This document shows, piece by piece, positions 17,238-25,510 of a stretch of DNA of 64,000 nt (position 1 is its first letter; every line of letters begins with the position of its first letter). The position numbers were made by a program, and so were the translations under genes. The DNA comes from JALOLG01 sp035557475 (GTDB lineage: Bacteria; Actinomycetota; Acidimicrobiia; Acidimicrobiales; Ilumatobacteraceae). The stretch spans positions 20,950 to 84,949 of the forward strand of contig DATMDV010000370.1 of the NCBI GenBank assembly GCA_035557475.1, written 5' to 3'. The notes under the pieces were generated by a model, which was given only the letters and a program-made list of their open reading frames with translations, was not told the origin of the DNA and ran no database searches.

Positions 17238-18397
17238 CGCGGATGCGGGTGATGCACGTCGTCGATTCGCTCGCCGCGTCCGGTGGCGCCGAACAGCGAC
17301 TGGTCGAGGAGGCCGAGGCGATCGCCGACCGCTTCGATCAGCGCGTCGTGCGGCTGTACGGGCGCGACGAGCTGCAGCCCCGGCTCGAGCAGGCGGGCAT
17401 CCCGGTCATCGCCCTCGGGATGACCGGCCGTCACGCCGGCCGCACCTGGCCCGTGGCGGTGTTGCGGTTGCGTCGGGCGTTGCGCGAGTGGCGCCCCGAC
17501 GTCATCCACACGACACTCTTCTCGGCCAACCTCACCGGCCAGCTGGCGGCGCGGACGCTCGGGATCCCGGTCGTGTCGTCGTTCAACCGGACCGGTGACA
17601 TCACCCTCCAACGAACGCTGCAACCAGGTGTGGCCGGCTGGCGCGGGCGTTCGATGCAGGCCATCGCCGGCCGCGCCGCACGGTGTGGTGACGTGCACTT
17701 CCGGGCCGTCAGCGCGTACGCCCGCGACAGCAACTGCGAGCTGTTCGACGTACCGCTCGAGCGGGTCACCGTCGTCCCCCGGGGCATCTCGGTCGGCGGC
17801 GCACCAGCGGCGGACCGCGCGGCGTTCGGGATCGCCGACGGAATCCCGCTGTTCGTCAACGTCGCTCGGCTCGTACCGGAGAAGGCGCAGCACCTGCTCG
17901 TCGACGCGTTCGCCGAAGTCCGCGACACGCTGCCCGATGCCGAGCTGGCGATCGCCGGCGCGTCGGGTTCGGCGGAACCGACGGTTCGGGCCGCGATCGC
18001 CCGCCACGGTCTCGACGGCGCCGTTCACCTGCTCGGCTGGCGCGACGACGTCCGCTCGCTCGTCGCCGTCGCCGACGTGTTCGTGTTCAGCTCGCTGTCG
18101 GAAGGGTCGCCGAGCGCGGTGCTCGAGGCGATGGTGATCGGAACGCCCGTCGTCGCGTTCGCCATCGCCCCCGTCGTCGAGCTCACCGGCGGTCACGCCC
18201 GACTGGCGCCCACCGGTGCGCCGGGACTGCTCGCCCACGAGATGCTGGCGGCGTACAACGCTCCTGAACGGACGACCGAGATCGCGGGCGCGCAGGCGTG
18301 GGCCGCGCGGTTCGCGCTGAGCGACGTCGCCCGCCAGCTCGGCGACCTGCTCGAATGGCGAGCCGGTCGTCGGGCGGAACCCGTGCGGGCGGCATGA
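17234..18397 (+). CDS. Glycosyltransferase family 4 (GT-B fold)
   Basis: A 387-residue glycosyltransferase. The N-terminal region has MHVVDSLAASGGAEQRLVEEAE, the usual GT4 opening, and IHTTLFSANLTGQLAA. The donor domain has NVARLVPEKAQHLL and SLSEGSPSAVLEAMVIGTP. It transfers a sugar from a nucleotide donor in the cytoplasm. Starts with GTG in a GTGA overlap with the Cys-elbow hydrolase and ends in an ATGA overlap with the deacetylase, so at least four genes (15424-19365) are translationally coupled. The specific linkage is unknown. Confidence 0.88.
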   Translation: MTRMRVMHVVDSLAASGGAEQRLVEEAEAIADRFDQRVVRLYGRDELQPRLEQAGIPVIALGMTGRHAGRTWPVAVLRLRRALREWRPDVIHTTLFSANLTGQLAARTLGIPVVSSFNRTGDITLQRTLQPGVAGWRGRSMQAIAGRAARCGDVHFRAVSAYARDSNCELFDVPLERVTVVPRGISVGGAPAADRAAFGIADGIPLFVNVARLVPEKAQHLLVDAFAEVRDTLPDAELAIAGASGSAEPTVRAAIARHGLDGAVHLLGWRDDVRSLVAVADVFVFSSLSEGSPSAVLEAMVIGTPVVAFAIAPVVELTGGHARLAPTGAPGLLAHEMLAAYNAPERTTEIAGAQAWAARFALSDVARQLGDLLEWRAGRRAEPVRAA

Positions 18398-19365
18398 GCG
18401 TGGCGTCGTCGTTGTTGGAGCGAGGTGTGGCCGTGGTGTCCATCGACACCGAGCTGGCGTGGGGCGAGTCGCACCACCGCGACGGCACCGGGCCGCGACG
18501 CGACTACTCCTCGGAGCGCGGGGTCATCGACCAGATCCTCGCCGTGTTCGATCGCTACGACATCTCGGCGACGTGGGCCATCGTCGGCCACCTGTTCCTC
18601 GATCAGTGCGCGGCGGTCGAGGGTCTGCCGCATCCCGAGATCGTGCGCCCGGAATCTCCGTCGTCGGGCGGCGACTGGTTCGACATCGACCCCTGCTCGA
18701 CGCTCTCGGCCGACCCCGCGTACTACGGCCGCGACATCGTGGCCGCGATCCGCAGGAGTCGTGTCCCGCACGAGATCGGCTGTCATTCGTTCTCGCACCT
18801 GATCGCCGACGGCTGCGGCGAAGCCGCGTTCGGATCCGACCTCGCCGCGTGCCAGGCGGTCGCTGCCGCGGAAGGGCTCGACGTGCGCTCGTTCGTGTAC
18901 CCCCGCAACGCAATCGCGCACATCGACATGCTGCGCGGGCACGGATTCATCAGCTACCGCGGGTCGGCGGCGGCGTCGGTCAGCTCGGCCGGGCGCCTCG
19001 TCCGCTACGCCGATCGGCTGCGCCCACTGGCCAGGTCGGCCGTGGTGCCGGCCCTTCACCCGAGCGGCGTGTGGAACGTGCCGCAGACCTACCTGTTCGC
19101 GCCGGCGACCCGCGCCCGCCACGTGCCGGTCGGGCTGTGGGCGCGACGGCCGATCGCCCGGATGCGCCTCGCGACGCGGGAGCGGTCGCTGTTCCACCTG
19201 TGGTTCCACCCGTACAACGTCACGGCCGCGCCCGACCGCGCGTTGCACGGGTTGGAGGCGATCTGCCGGGCCGCGGCCCGTCTGCGTGATGCGGGCCGGC
19301 TCGACATCCTGACGATGGGCGCCCTGGCTGCCCGCCTCGAGGCTGATCGGCCCGACGCCACCTAG
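18394..19365 (+). CDS. Polysaccharide deacetylase family protein (CE4-like), copy 1
   Basis: A 323-residue CE4/NodB-like protein. The catalytic-base region is VVSIDTELAWG, and the metal-binding HxxxH is in GCHSFSHL. The block SFVYPRNAIAH is the later conserved arm. It lacks an obvious signal peptide, so it may act in the cytoplasm on the nascent glycan, as reported for some exosortase-associated deacetylases. These enzymes remove N-acetyl or O-acetyl groups, and a freed amino group could be a site for N-sulfation. ATG 18394 overlaps the upstream stop (ATGA). It is convergent with the sulfotransferase gene, with only 22 bases between. Confidence 0.82.
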   Translation: MSVASSLLERGVAVVSIDTELAWGESHHRDGTGPRRDYSSERGVIDQILAVFDRYDISATWAIVGHLFLDQCAAVEGLPHPEIVRPESPSSGGDWFDIDPCSTLSADPAYYGRDIVAAIRRSRVPHEIGCHSFSHLIADGCGEAAFGSDLAACQAVAAAEGLDVRSFVYPRNAIAHIDMLRGHGFISYRGSAAASVSSAGRLVRYADRLRPLARSAVVPALHPSGVWNVPQTYLFAPATRARHVPVGLWARRPIARMRLATRERSLFHLWFHPYNVTAAPDRALHGLEAICRAAARLRDAGRLDILTMGALAARLEADRPDAT

Positions 19366-19379
19366 CGGCCCTGAGGCCG
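19366..19379. terminator. Small hairpin between convergent genes
   Basis: CGGCC, a four-base CTGA loop and GGCCG fill most of the 22 bases between the convergent deacetylase and sulfotransferase genes. There is no T run. It may help end transcription from both sides, but five base pairs is short. Confidence 0.35.
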
Positions 19380-19387
19380 GGGCGGTG

Positions 19388-20350
19388 TCACCCGCGGTCG
19401 AAGACGCGACCGACTCGGCGCCGCACCCGGTGGACCTGCCACCGGCACCAACGGGCGGCGACATCGCGCCGGACCGACGCCGACGGGCGCCGTTCTTGTC
19501 GCTCGTAGCCGTGCTCCTCCAACGCCTCGCCGGCGAGCAGCTCGAAACGAGCCACGTCGACGGCGCTCAGCTCGCGCCGCCAGTCGCGCATGCCCGGCGT
19601 CGGCGGCAACGCGAGTTGACGGTGGTACTCGGGGTGACCCGTCGTGCGCATCACCTCGGCGGCGCGGTCCGAATGATCGAGCATGGCCGCCGAGAACGGC
19701 AGCTCGATGGTCGAGCACATGGCGCGCAGCTGGGTGCCGGGATCCCGCACGAGGTCCTCGTAGCGCAGTTCGAGGTAGCGACCGGCGGGCAACGCTCGTC
19801 CGGCGCGCCGGCCGCGGGTGACGCGGAGTCGCCAGTGCATCGCCGCTTCCTCGATCGAGTCGGCCCAGCCGAGCTCGAGGAACGAGCACGCCACGTCGCG
19901 CCCGTCGCGGACCAGGTGGACGAACACCGCTTCCGGGAACACTCGCGCCAGCTCGCGGATGTGGAGCACGTACACCGGCGTCTTGTCGGCGTAGCGCGAC
20001 TTGCCCCGGGCCGACGCCCAGAGCCCGAAGACGTGGCGCACGGCCTGCGGGTAGTCCTGAGGCGGCGACGCCGCGAACGCGGCGGCGATGACGTCGCGCT
20101 CGATCTCCCACAGACGGAACCGCTCGCTTGCCGCGAGTTGGTCGACGAAGGCGCCGGCGTCGAATGGCCGGTTCGCAGCCCGCCCGCGCGGCGCCAGCTG
20201 GACGACGAAGTGCGATTCGGGCGGGACGGCGAGGTCGGGATGACCGTCGCACATCGCGCGCAGCAGCGTGCTGCCGGACCGGCCGCACCCGACGATGAAC
20301 GGGAACGGCGGCCGAGCCGTCGGACCCAGAGCCTCGGACCCCGGCATCAT
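19388..20350 (-). CDS. Sulfotransferase (Sulfotransfer_3-like), copy 3
   Basis: A 320-residue sulfotransferase. The phosphosulfate loop is VGCGRSGSTLLRAM and the 3'-phosphate site is HLVRDGRDVACS. It shares RYADKTPVYVLHI and the WRRELSAVDVARFE C-terminal block with the copy at 26503, so the two are close paralogues. Two ATG codons (20350 and 20347) can start it. It lies 13 bases after the acyl ligase gene on the same strand, and so belongs to an ACP-ligase-sulfotransferase operon. The acceptor is probably the surface glycan; it could also be an acyl-linked intermediate made by the ligase and ACP. Confidence 0.9.
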   Translation of the reverse strand: MMPGSEALGPTARPPFPFIVGCGRSGSTLLRAMCDGHPDLAVPPESHFVVQLAPRGRAANRPFDAGAFVDQLAASERFRLWEIERDVIAAAFAASPPQDYPQAVRHVFGLWASARGKSRYADKTPVYVLHIRELARVFPEAVFVHLVRDGRDVACSFLELGWADSIEEAAMHWRLRVTRGRRAGRALPAGRYLELRYEDLVRDPGTQLRAMCSTIELPFSAAMLDHSDRAAEVMRTTGHPEYHRQLALPPTPGMRDWRRELSAVDVARFELLAGEALEEHGYERQERRPSASVRRDVAARWCRWQVHRVRRRVGRVFDRG

Positions 20351-20363
20351 CAGACCGAAACCA

Positions 20364-21878
20364 TCAAACGAGATACTTGCGCAGGATCTTGCCGAGCGGG
20401 CTGCGGGGGATCTCGTCGCGGAACTCGACGATGCGCGGCACCTTGAACGCGGCCAACTGCGCCTTGCATGCCGCCAGCAGGTCGCGGCGAAGAGGTGACT
20501 CGTCGGCTTCGGGGTCGTCGCGGACCACCACCGCCTTCACGATCTCCTCGCCGCGGTCGCCCTGCGCGCCGACGACGACGACGTCGGCGACACCCGGCTG
20601 GGCGCGGATGACCGCCTCGACCTCGAACGGGTCGACCTTGAAGCCGCTTGTCGAGATGAACAATTTCGTGCGGCCGGTCACGAACAGGTTCCCGGCGTCA
20701 TCGAGGCGGCCGAGGTCGCCGGTGCGGAACCAACCGCCGTCGAACATCTCGTTCGCCGACTCGCCCTCCGCCACGTATCCCGCCGTGAGGGCATCGCTGC
20801 GGAACGTGATCTCTCCCGTCGCACCGCGGGCGTGGCAGACACCGTCGTCGTCGATGACCGCGACGTCGATGCCGCTCATCGGCCGGCCGACCGAATCCCA
20901 GCTGCCCGTCGCATCGTCGTCGAGGTTGATCGTCACCGATCCGGCCTCACTGCATCCGTAGAGCTGCCTGATCGGATGGCCGAAGCGGTCGTGGAACAGG
21001 TCGAACGTCGCCTGCGAGAGCGGCGCGCCGGCCGAGAAGCACAGCCGCAACGTCTGCAGGTCGGCACGCTGGGCGCGCCGGGTCTCGGCGAGGCTGTGGA
21101 AGATGAACGGCACGGCCGGGAACAGTGTGACCCGCTCCTGCTTGATCGCCGCCAGCGTCGCGTCGCGTTCGAACCGGCCGAGCACCAGCGGAGCTCCGGA
21201 ATGGATCGCGGCGAGCAACGCGTTGCCCAGGCCGTGGGCGTGGAACAGCGCGACGACGGCGAGGATGACGTCGTCCTCGGTGACGTCGACGGTCGCCGCG
21301 AACTGGTCGGCCTCGGCCGCCAGGTTGCGGTTCGTGCGGATCATGCCCTTGGGCGTGCCGGTGGATCCCGACGAGAACGCGAACAGCGCCGGCGCGGCGG
21401 GGTCGACGGTGACGTCGTGGAATGCCGCGGTGTGTGACGTGGCGTTATCGAACGAGGCGAAGTCCTCGACCCACGGATGGCGCCGACCCGGGGCCGTGTA
21501 CGGCCGATCGCGGAGCACCGGCACGAGATCGGGCTCGGCGACGATCCCGACGACGTCGCAGCCGGCGACCTCGCAGCCGGCCAGGTGACGGCCGAGCTCC
21601 TCGGGCGTGAACAGCGGGTTGAGCGGCACCGCCATCGCGCCGAGCAGCTCGACGGCGAGGAACGTCGTGACGAAGGCGCGGTCGTTGCCGAGCACGATGG
21701 CGACGCCGCTGCCGGGCGTGATGCCGCGAGCCTGCAGCGAGCCCGCCAACTGACGGGCGTCACCGGCGAGCTCATCCCAGGTGCGGCGCTCGGATCCGTC
21801 GACCAGCGCCAGGCGATCGCCGACCCGATCGACCGTCGACGAGAACATCGCCGCCACGGTCGACGGGCGCCCCCTCAC
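20364..21878 (-). CDS. AMP-forming acyl-CoA/acyl-ACP ligase (ANL superfamily)
   Basis: A 504-residue adenylate-forming enzyme that activates a carboxylic acid with ATP and passes it to CoA or a carrier protein. The P-loop is FSSGSTGTPKGM. Later motifs are LYGCSEAG, FRTGDLGRLDDAGN and the C-terminal catalytic lysine in PRSPLGKILRKYL. The ATG overlaps the stop of the ACP gene by four bases, so the ACP is the likely acceptor. A ligase, ACP and hydrolases inside a polysaccharide locus resemble the accessory set of exosortase-A loci. The acid activated could be a fatty acid or another carboxylate used to decorate the glycan; sequence alone does not decide. Confidence 0.88.
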   Translation of the reverse strand: MRGRPSTVAAMFSSTVDRVGDRLALVDGSERRTWDELAGDARQLAGSLQARGITPGSGVAIVLGNDRAFVTTFLAVELLGAMAVPLNPLFTPEELGRHLAGCEVAGCDVVGIVAEPDLVPVLRDRPYTAPGRRHPWVEDFASFDNATSHTAAFHDVTVDPAAPALFAFSSGSTGTPKGMIRTNRNLAAEADQFAATVDVTEDDVILAVVALFHAHGLGNALLAAIHSGAPLVLGRFERDATLAAIKQERVTLFPAVPFIFHSLAETRRAQRADLQTLRLCFSAGAPLSQATFDLFHDRFGHPIRQLYGCSEAGSVTINLDDDATGSWDSVGRPMSGIDVAVIDDDGVCHARGATGEITFRSDALTAGYVAEGESANEMFDGGWFRTGDLGRLDDAGNLFVTGRTKLFISTSGFKVDPFEVEAVIRAQPGVADVVVVGAQGDRGEEIVKAVVVRDDPEADESPLRRDLLAACKAQLAAFKVPRIVEFRDEIPRSPLGKILRKYLV

Positions 21879-22132
21879 GATGCGCGCCGCCCGGCGATGT
21901 AGCTGCTCATCGATCCGAGGCTGCCGAAGTTCTCGATCGTGATCTCGCGATCGGGCACGTCGATGCCGAACGCCTCCTCGATGCCGATCACGACGCTGAG
22001 CAGCGCTGCCGAGTCGAGACCGAGGTCGAGGAGCGACGCTCCCTCGTCGACCCTCACACCGGCGTCGAGCTGGAGTCGCTCGGCAAGGAGCGCCCGCAGC
22101 CGGTCGTCGATGTCAGCATGCTCACCGTCCAC
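21875..22132 (-). CDS. Acyl carrier protein
   Basis: An 85-residue acidic four-helix carrier protein. The phosphopantetheine attachment serine is in LGLDSAALLSVV, followed by IGIEEAFGIDVPD, both standard ACP motifs. The start is GTG 22132. It overlaps the acyl ligase gene by four bases (ATGA). A dedicated ACP with its own ligase, away from fatty-acid synthesis genes, usually serves a special pathway; here it is most likely modification of the polysaccharide or its lipid anchor. It is divergent from the sulfotransferase gene at 22297; the 164 bases between probably hold both promoters, but I see no clear consensus. Confidence 0.9.
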   Translation of the reverse strand: MDGEHADIDDRLRALLAERLQLDAGVRVDEGASLLDLGLDSAALLSVVIGIEEAFGIDVPDREITIENFGSLGSMSSYIAGRRAS

Positions 22133-22296
22133 GTCCGCCCCTCCGCGATCGATCCTACGCCGAGCCGAGCATCGATGCGGTTTGGGTCGAGATTCTCCGC
22201 GTGGGGCGCGGAAGTCCTCGACGCAAGCGGCGTGGGGCAGACTCGCGGCAGCCCGGTAGCGCTGGGACGGGCGCTTTCGATCAGGCTGTCGGCGCC

Positions 22297-23151
22297 ATGA
22301 CGATGCTCGACGCAGTGCGGACCCGGGTCCCGATGGACGTCCGGCATCGCATCGCGCAATTGCGGGTGCGGGCGCGGGTTCCGACCGGCAGATGGCGACG
22401 CCTGCCTGACCTGCTGGTGATCGGCGGCCAACGGTGCGGGACGAGCACGCTGTACCGCCACCTCGGACGGCACCCCGACGTCGCGCCGTCGCTGCGCAAG
22501 GAGGTCGAGTACTTCAGCCGTCGGTACGACCGCGGCGAGCGCTGGTATCGGGCCCATTTCGCGCTCGAAGCGCAACGTCACCGGCTGTGCTTCGAGGCGA
22601 CGCCCGACTACCTGTTCCATCCGCTGGCCGCGGCGCGGGCGGCCACCGTCGTGCCCGAGGCGCGGCTCGTCGTGATGCTCCGCGATCCGGTCGTCAGGGC
22701 GTGGTCGCACTATCACCACATGGTGGGGCTCGGTCACGAGGACCTCGAGTTCGACGCCGCCGTCGAGGCCGAGCAGGGCCGCAGTGCCGGCGATCTCGCC
22801 CGGCTGGCCGACGACCCGTTGCACGACCCGGTCGCGCTGCTGCGGTACTCGTACGTGGCGCGCGGCCGCTACGCCGAGCAGCTTTCGCGATGGTTCGAGC
22901 AGTTCCCCCGCGAACAGCTGCTCGTCGTGCGCAGCGAGGACCTCTTCGCCGATCCGCGAGCCTCGTTCCGCCGGATCCTCGACTTCGCCGGGCTGCCGCC
23001 GTGGGAGCCCGACACCTTCACCAACGTCAGCCGGCCGAGCGGTGAGCGGCCGCCGCCCATCCCATCCGCCTCCCGCGACCGCCTGACGGAAATGTTCGAG
23101 CTCCCGAACCTCGAGCTCGCCAAGCTGCTCGGCGAAACCCCGAGCTCGTGA
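22297..23151 (+). CDS. Sulfotransferase (heparan-sulfate type Sulfotransfer_1), copy 4
   Basis: A 284-residue sulfotransferase. The phosphosulfate loop is IGGQRCGTSTLYRHL and the 3'-phosphate motif is MLRDPVVRAWSHYHH. The block KEVEYFSRRYDRG is typical of the branch that includes heparan-sulfate and NodH-like enzymes, which act on glycans. This makes a sugar acceptor more likely here than for the SULT-like copy. ATG 22297 is preferred; ATG 22303 follows it. It stands alone on the plus strand and ends at a strong hairpin shared with the convergent G8 gene. Closest relative in the window is the copy at 35172. Confidence 0.9.
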   Translation: MTMLDAVRTRVPMDVRHRIAQLRVRARVPTGRWRRLPDLLVIGGQRCGTSTLYRHLGRHPDVAPSLRKEVEYFSRRYDRGERWYRAHFALEAQRHRLCFEATPDYLFHPLAAARAATVVPEARLVVMLRDPVVRAWSHYHHMVGLGHEDLEFDAAVEAEQGRSAGDLARLADDPLHDPVALLRYSYVARGRYAEQLSRWFEQFPREQLLVVRSEDLFADPRASFRRILDFAGLPPWEPDTFTNVSRPSGERPPPIPSASRDRLTEMFELPNLELAKLLGETPSS

Positions 23152-23184
23152 AGTTTCGGTGTCCCTAGGACGCCGAAACTTCAC
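23148..23184. terminator. Strong bidirectional hairpin between convergent genes
   Basis: Arms at 23148-23164 and 23168-23184 are 17 bases long, pair throughout with one G-T wobble, and are separated by CTA. The left arm includes the stop codon of the sulfotransferase gene; the right arm ends 12 bases from the stop of the G8 gene. No T run follows on either strand, so it is either an actinobacterial-type U-less terminator or an mRNA end protector. Confidence 0.7.
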
Positions 23185-23196
23185 GGGATGGCTTTG

Positions 23197-25338
23197 TCAG
23201 GTGTCGGTGGAGACCGCGTTCCATTCGGGGCGGGGGTCGCCCTGCTGGTCGCCGGGGCGGACGGTGTAGGTGGTGGTCCCGTTGATGACGCGCAGAACGG
23301 TCTCCTCCGCCACGTCGTCGACCAGCCAGAACTCGTTGCCGGCGAACGTGCAGTTGACGAAGTCGTACAGCTGCGGATGGTCGCCGCCGTCCGGCAGCCC
23401 GATCTGGGCCACCGTGCCGCCCTGGAACGTCGAGTCGGAGATCTCGGTGACCCGTCCACCTCGGGCGAGGTGTTTCGTCACGTGCACCGCGAAGTCGGAC
23501 AGACCGGCCTGGTCGACGTACATGCGGGTGTAGGTGATCGTCTCGTCGGAGGCCTGGCCCGCCTTCGCCGGAAGGGCCGAGATCACCACCCCGACGTTCT
23601 CGCAGGCATAGACGGTGCAGTCGTGGTACGAGACGAGGTTGGCGTACGAGCCGGCGAAGATGCCCTGACCGCAGTGATAGGCCGTGAACCCGTCGACGAG
23701 CGTGCGCGGCTTGCCGTTCTGCCAGAAGTAGATGCCGCTGTGGCGGACGTTGTGGGCCATGTTGCCCTCGAACGCCCACGTGTTGTCATCGCGCGACAGC
23801 GACGGCCAGTTGTAGCCCGCCGACGACTCCGCGCCACCCTCCACGCCGGTCGCCACGCATCCCCTGGCGATGTTGCCGTCGCCGGCGCCCATCATGAACC
23901 CGCAGAGGTTGAACTTGCTGTTGCCACCACTCTTCACGAAGCTGGCGACGCACCGCTCGTAGACGATGTTGTGCGACGGAACCAGGTCGCGTCCGCCGCC
24001 GTCGAGGCTGAGGTCCCACCAGAACGCGTCGTCGACCATGTCGTGGGCGATGCAGTCGCGGAACGTGACGCCGTTGGACAGGTGCGACGCGAACCCGTGA
24101 CCCGTCGAGTCGTACACGGAGACACCGTCGAGGAGCGATCCGCGCGAGCCGTCGTAGCCGGCATGGAAGTGGATCGCGTACCGGCCGAGGACCTCGTCCT
24201 CGCCCTTTCTCGGGCCCATGTTGCGCAGCCCGATGTGAGAGATCTGCTGCGCCGTGGTCGTCGACAGCATGATGAGGTGCGCCTTGCCACCTGGTGTCCC
24301 ACCGATGACGACGTTGCGGCTGATGTTGAGGACCTCGGCCCGGTGGGTGACGCCGGGACGGACCGTCGCGGCCGGGTGGGGGAAGTCGAGTGGACGGTCG
24401 AGGCCGATCCGCGCGCCGGAGACGGACGTGACCGTGCGACGATCGTGATGCTCCCAGTGGTTGTCGACGGTGGTCGATTCGGTCGGGGTGATCACGACCT
24501 CGTCGCCGACCCGCCAGCCGGCGGCCGCGTCGACATCGATCGTCGAGTCGCCCTTGTTCGCCGCCCCGCTCAGGTTGGTCCACGCGGTCTTGGGCGTGCC
24601 ATGGGCGTCGAGCACGCCGGCGGCGACCACCCACAGCCCGACGTCCGTGGCGAGCGGCTCAGCCGAGTGACCGCCGACGAAGCGACTTTCGTCGACCTCG
24701 ATGAACTCGATCTGGTGGAGGATCTGCGCCGAGGACGGGCGCAGCGTCAACTGCCCGGCCACCACCACGTTGCCTCGCGAAGCGAGCTTCCGACTGCTGG
24801 CCGGGTCGAACGTCAGCGAACCGTTTGGTCCGATGTGCACGCCGCCGACCGTGGCGTCGATGTCGAGCAACACGGGCCGGTCGATCATCGCCGTGTCCGT
24901 CGCGCCGGGGACGCTGCCGCCCCAGGTCGCCGGGTCGCTCCAGTTCACGGCCGTCGGGTCGCCACCCGGCGGTGGTGTCGTCGTCTCGACCGGAACCGTG
25001 GTTTCGGTCCCTTCGTGGTGCCCAGTCGTCGTCGTGGCAGGGGCAGTCGTCGTGGTCGCCGTCGGCTGGGTCGTCGACGGCTGGGTCGTCGTGGTCTTGT
25101 CCGGCTTGCGGTCGCGCTCGCGTTCCTCTTTCGGAGGCTTGGTGTTGTCGGGTTCGTTCGCTCCCGACCGGCGCCCGGACCGGCCCGCCCCGGACTCCGC
25201 GTCGTCGCCGATCGTTCGCGTCACCTGCCACCCCAGCAGGGCGAGGCCACCGAAGCCGGCGATCGCGATCACCTCGCGGCGCGGGTAGGACCGCTTCGTC
25301 GGCTCACGGTCGTCGGGAACGGGGGGCGTCTCTGCCAT
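23197..25338 (-). CDS. Exported G8-domain / right-handed beta-helix protein
   Basis: A 713-residue protein. Residues 17-40 (PRREVIAIAGFGGLALLGW) form a twin-Arg-like signal or membrane anchor. A Pro/Thr/Lys-rich linker follows (about 45-130). A G8 domain starts at WSDPATWGGSVPG and continues with FDPASSRKLASRGNVVVAG. The remainder (about 260-690) has the short repeating strands of a right-handed parallel beta-helix, with repeated N, G and H residues. In vertebrate CEMIP the G8 domain occurs in a hyaluronan-degrading protein, so binding or cleavage of an acidic polysaccharide is plausible. The gene stands between sulfotransferase genes and has its own 172-base upstream region. It is probably a surface or secreted partner of the sulfated glycan. 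Enzymatic activity is not proven by any motif I can see. Confidence 0.78.
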   Translation of the reverse strand: MAETPPVPDDREPTKRSYPRREVIAIAGFGGLALLGWQVTRTIGDDAESGAGRSGRRSGANEPDNTKPPKEERERDRKPDKTTTTQPSTTQPTATTTTAPATTTTGHHEGTETTVPVETTTPPPGGDPTAVNWSDPATWGGSVPGATDTAMIDRPVLLDIDATVGGVHIGPNGSLTFDPASSRKLASRGNVVVAGQLTLRPSSAQILHQIEFIEVDESRFVGGHSAEPLATDVGLWVVAAGVLDAHGTPKTAWTNLSGAANKGDSTIDVDAAAGWRVGDEVVITPTESTTVDNHWEHHDRRTVTSVSGARIGLDRPLDFPHPAATVRPGVTHRAEVLNISRNVVIGGTPGGKAHLIMLSTTTAQQISHIGLRNMGPRKGEDEVLGRYAIHFHAGYDGSRGSLLDGVSVYDSTGHGFASHLSNGVTFRDCIAHDMVDDAFWWDLSLDGGGRDLVPSHNIVYERCVASFVKSGGNSKFNLCGFMMGAGDGNIARGCVATGVEGGAESSAGYNWPSLSRDDNTWAFEGNMAHNVRHSGIYFWQNGKPRTLVDGFTAYHCGQGIFAGSYANLVSYHDCTVYACENVGVVISALPAKAGQASDETITYTRMYVDQAGLSDFAVHVTKHLARGGRVTEISDSTFQGGTVAQIGLPDGGDHPQLYDFVNCTFAGNEFWLVDDVAEETVLRVINGTTTYTVRPGDQQGDPRPEWNAVSTDT

Positions 25339-25414
25339 TGCTGAACCTCAGTCCTTACGGCCCCGTTACACCGTCGCAGCGGCCCGGCTGAACGTATCGG
25401 GCGGATCCTGGAAA

Positions 25415-25429
25415 ACCGCAGAAAGCGGT
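25415..25429 (-). terminator. Possible terminator of the GNAT-sulfotransferase-glycosyltransferase operon
   Basis: Read on the minus strand, ACCGC, loop TTTCT and GCGGT are followed by TTTTCC. The stem is only five base pairs, but it sits about 80 bases after the GNAT stop, within the 172-base gap that also must hold the promoter of the G8 gene. Nothing else clear is seen in that gap apart from two GGGGGC direct repeats. Confidence 0.35.
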
Positions 25430-25510
25430 CGAGTAGTCACTAAACCGATTCGACACCGACACCGAGCCGACACGGAAAACACGCCCCCTTCGAACGATTT
25501 CAACTGCCCC

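Noticed and set aside
23188..25344. A 718-codon plus-strand open frame opposite the G8 gene
   Set aside because: It mirrors the minus-strand gene, has shadow-like composition (Val, Asp, Arg) and no recognisable motif; the G8 gene has clear motifs.
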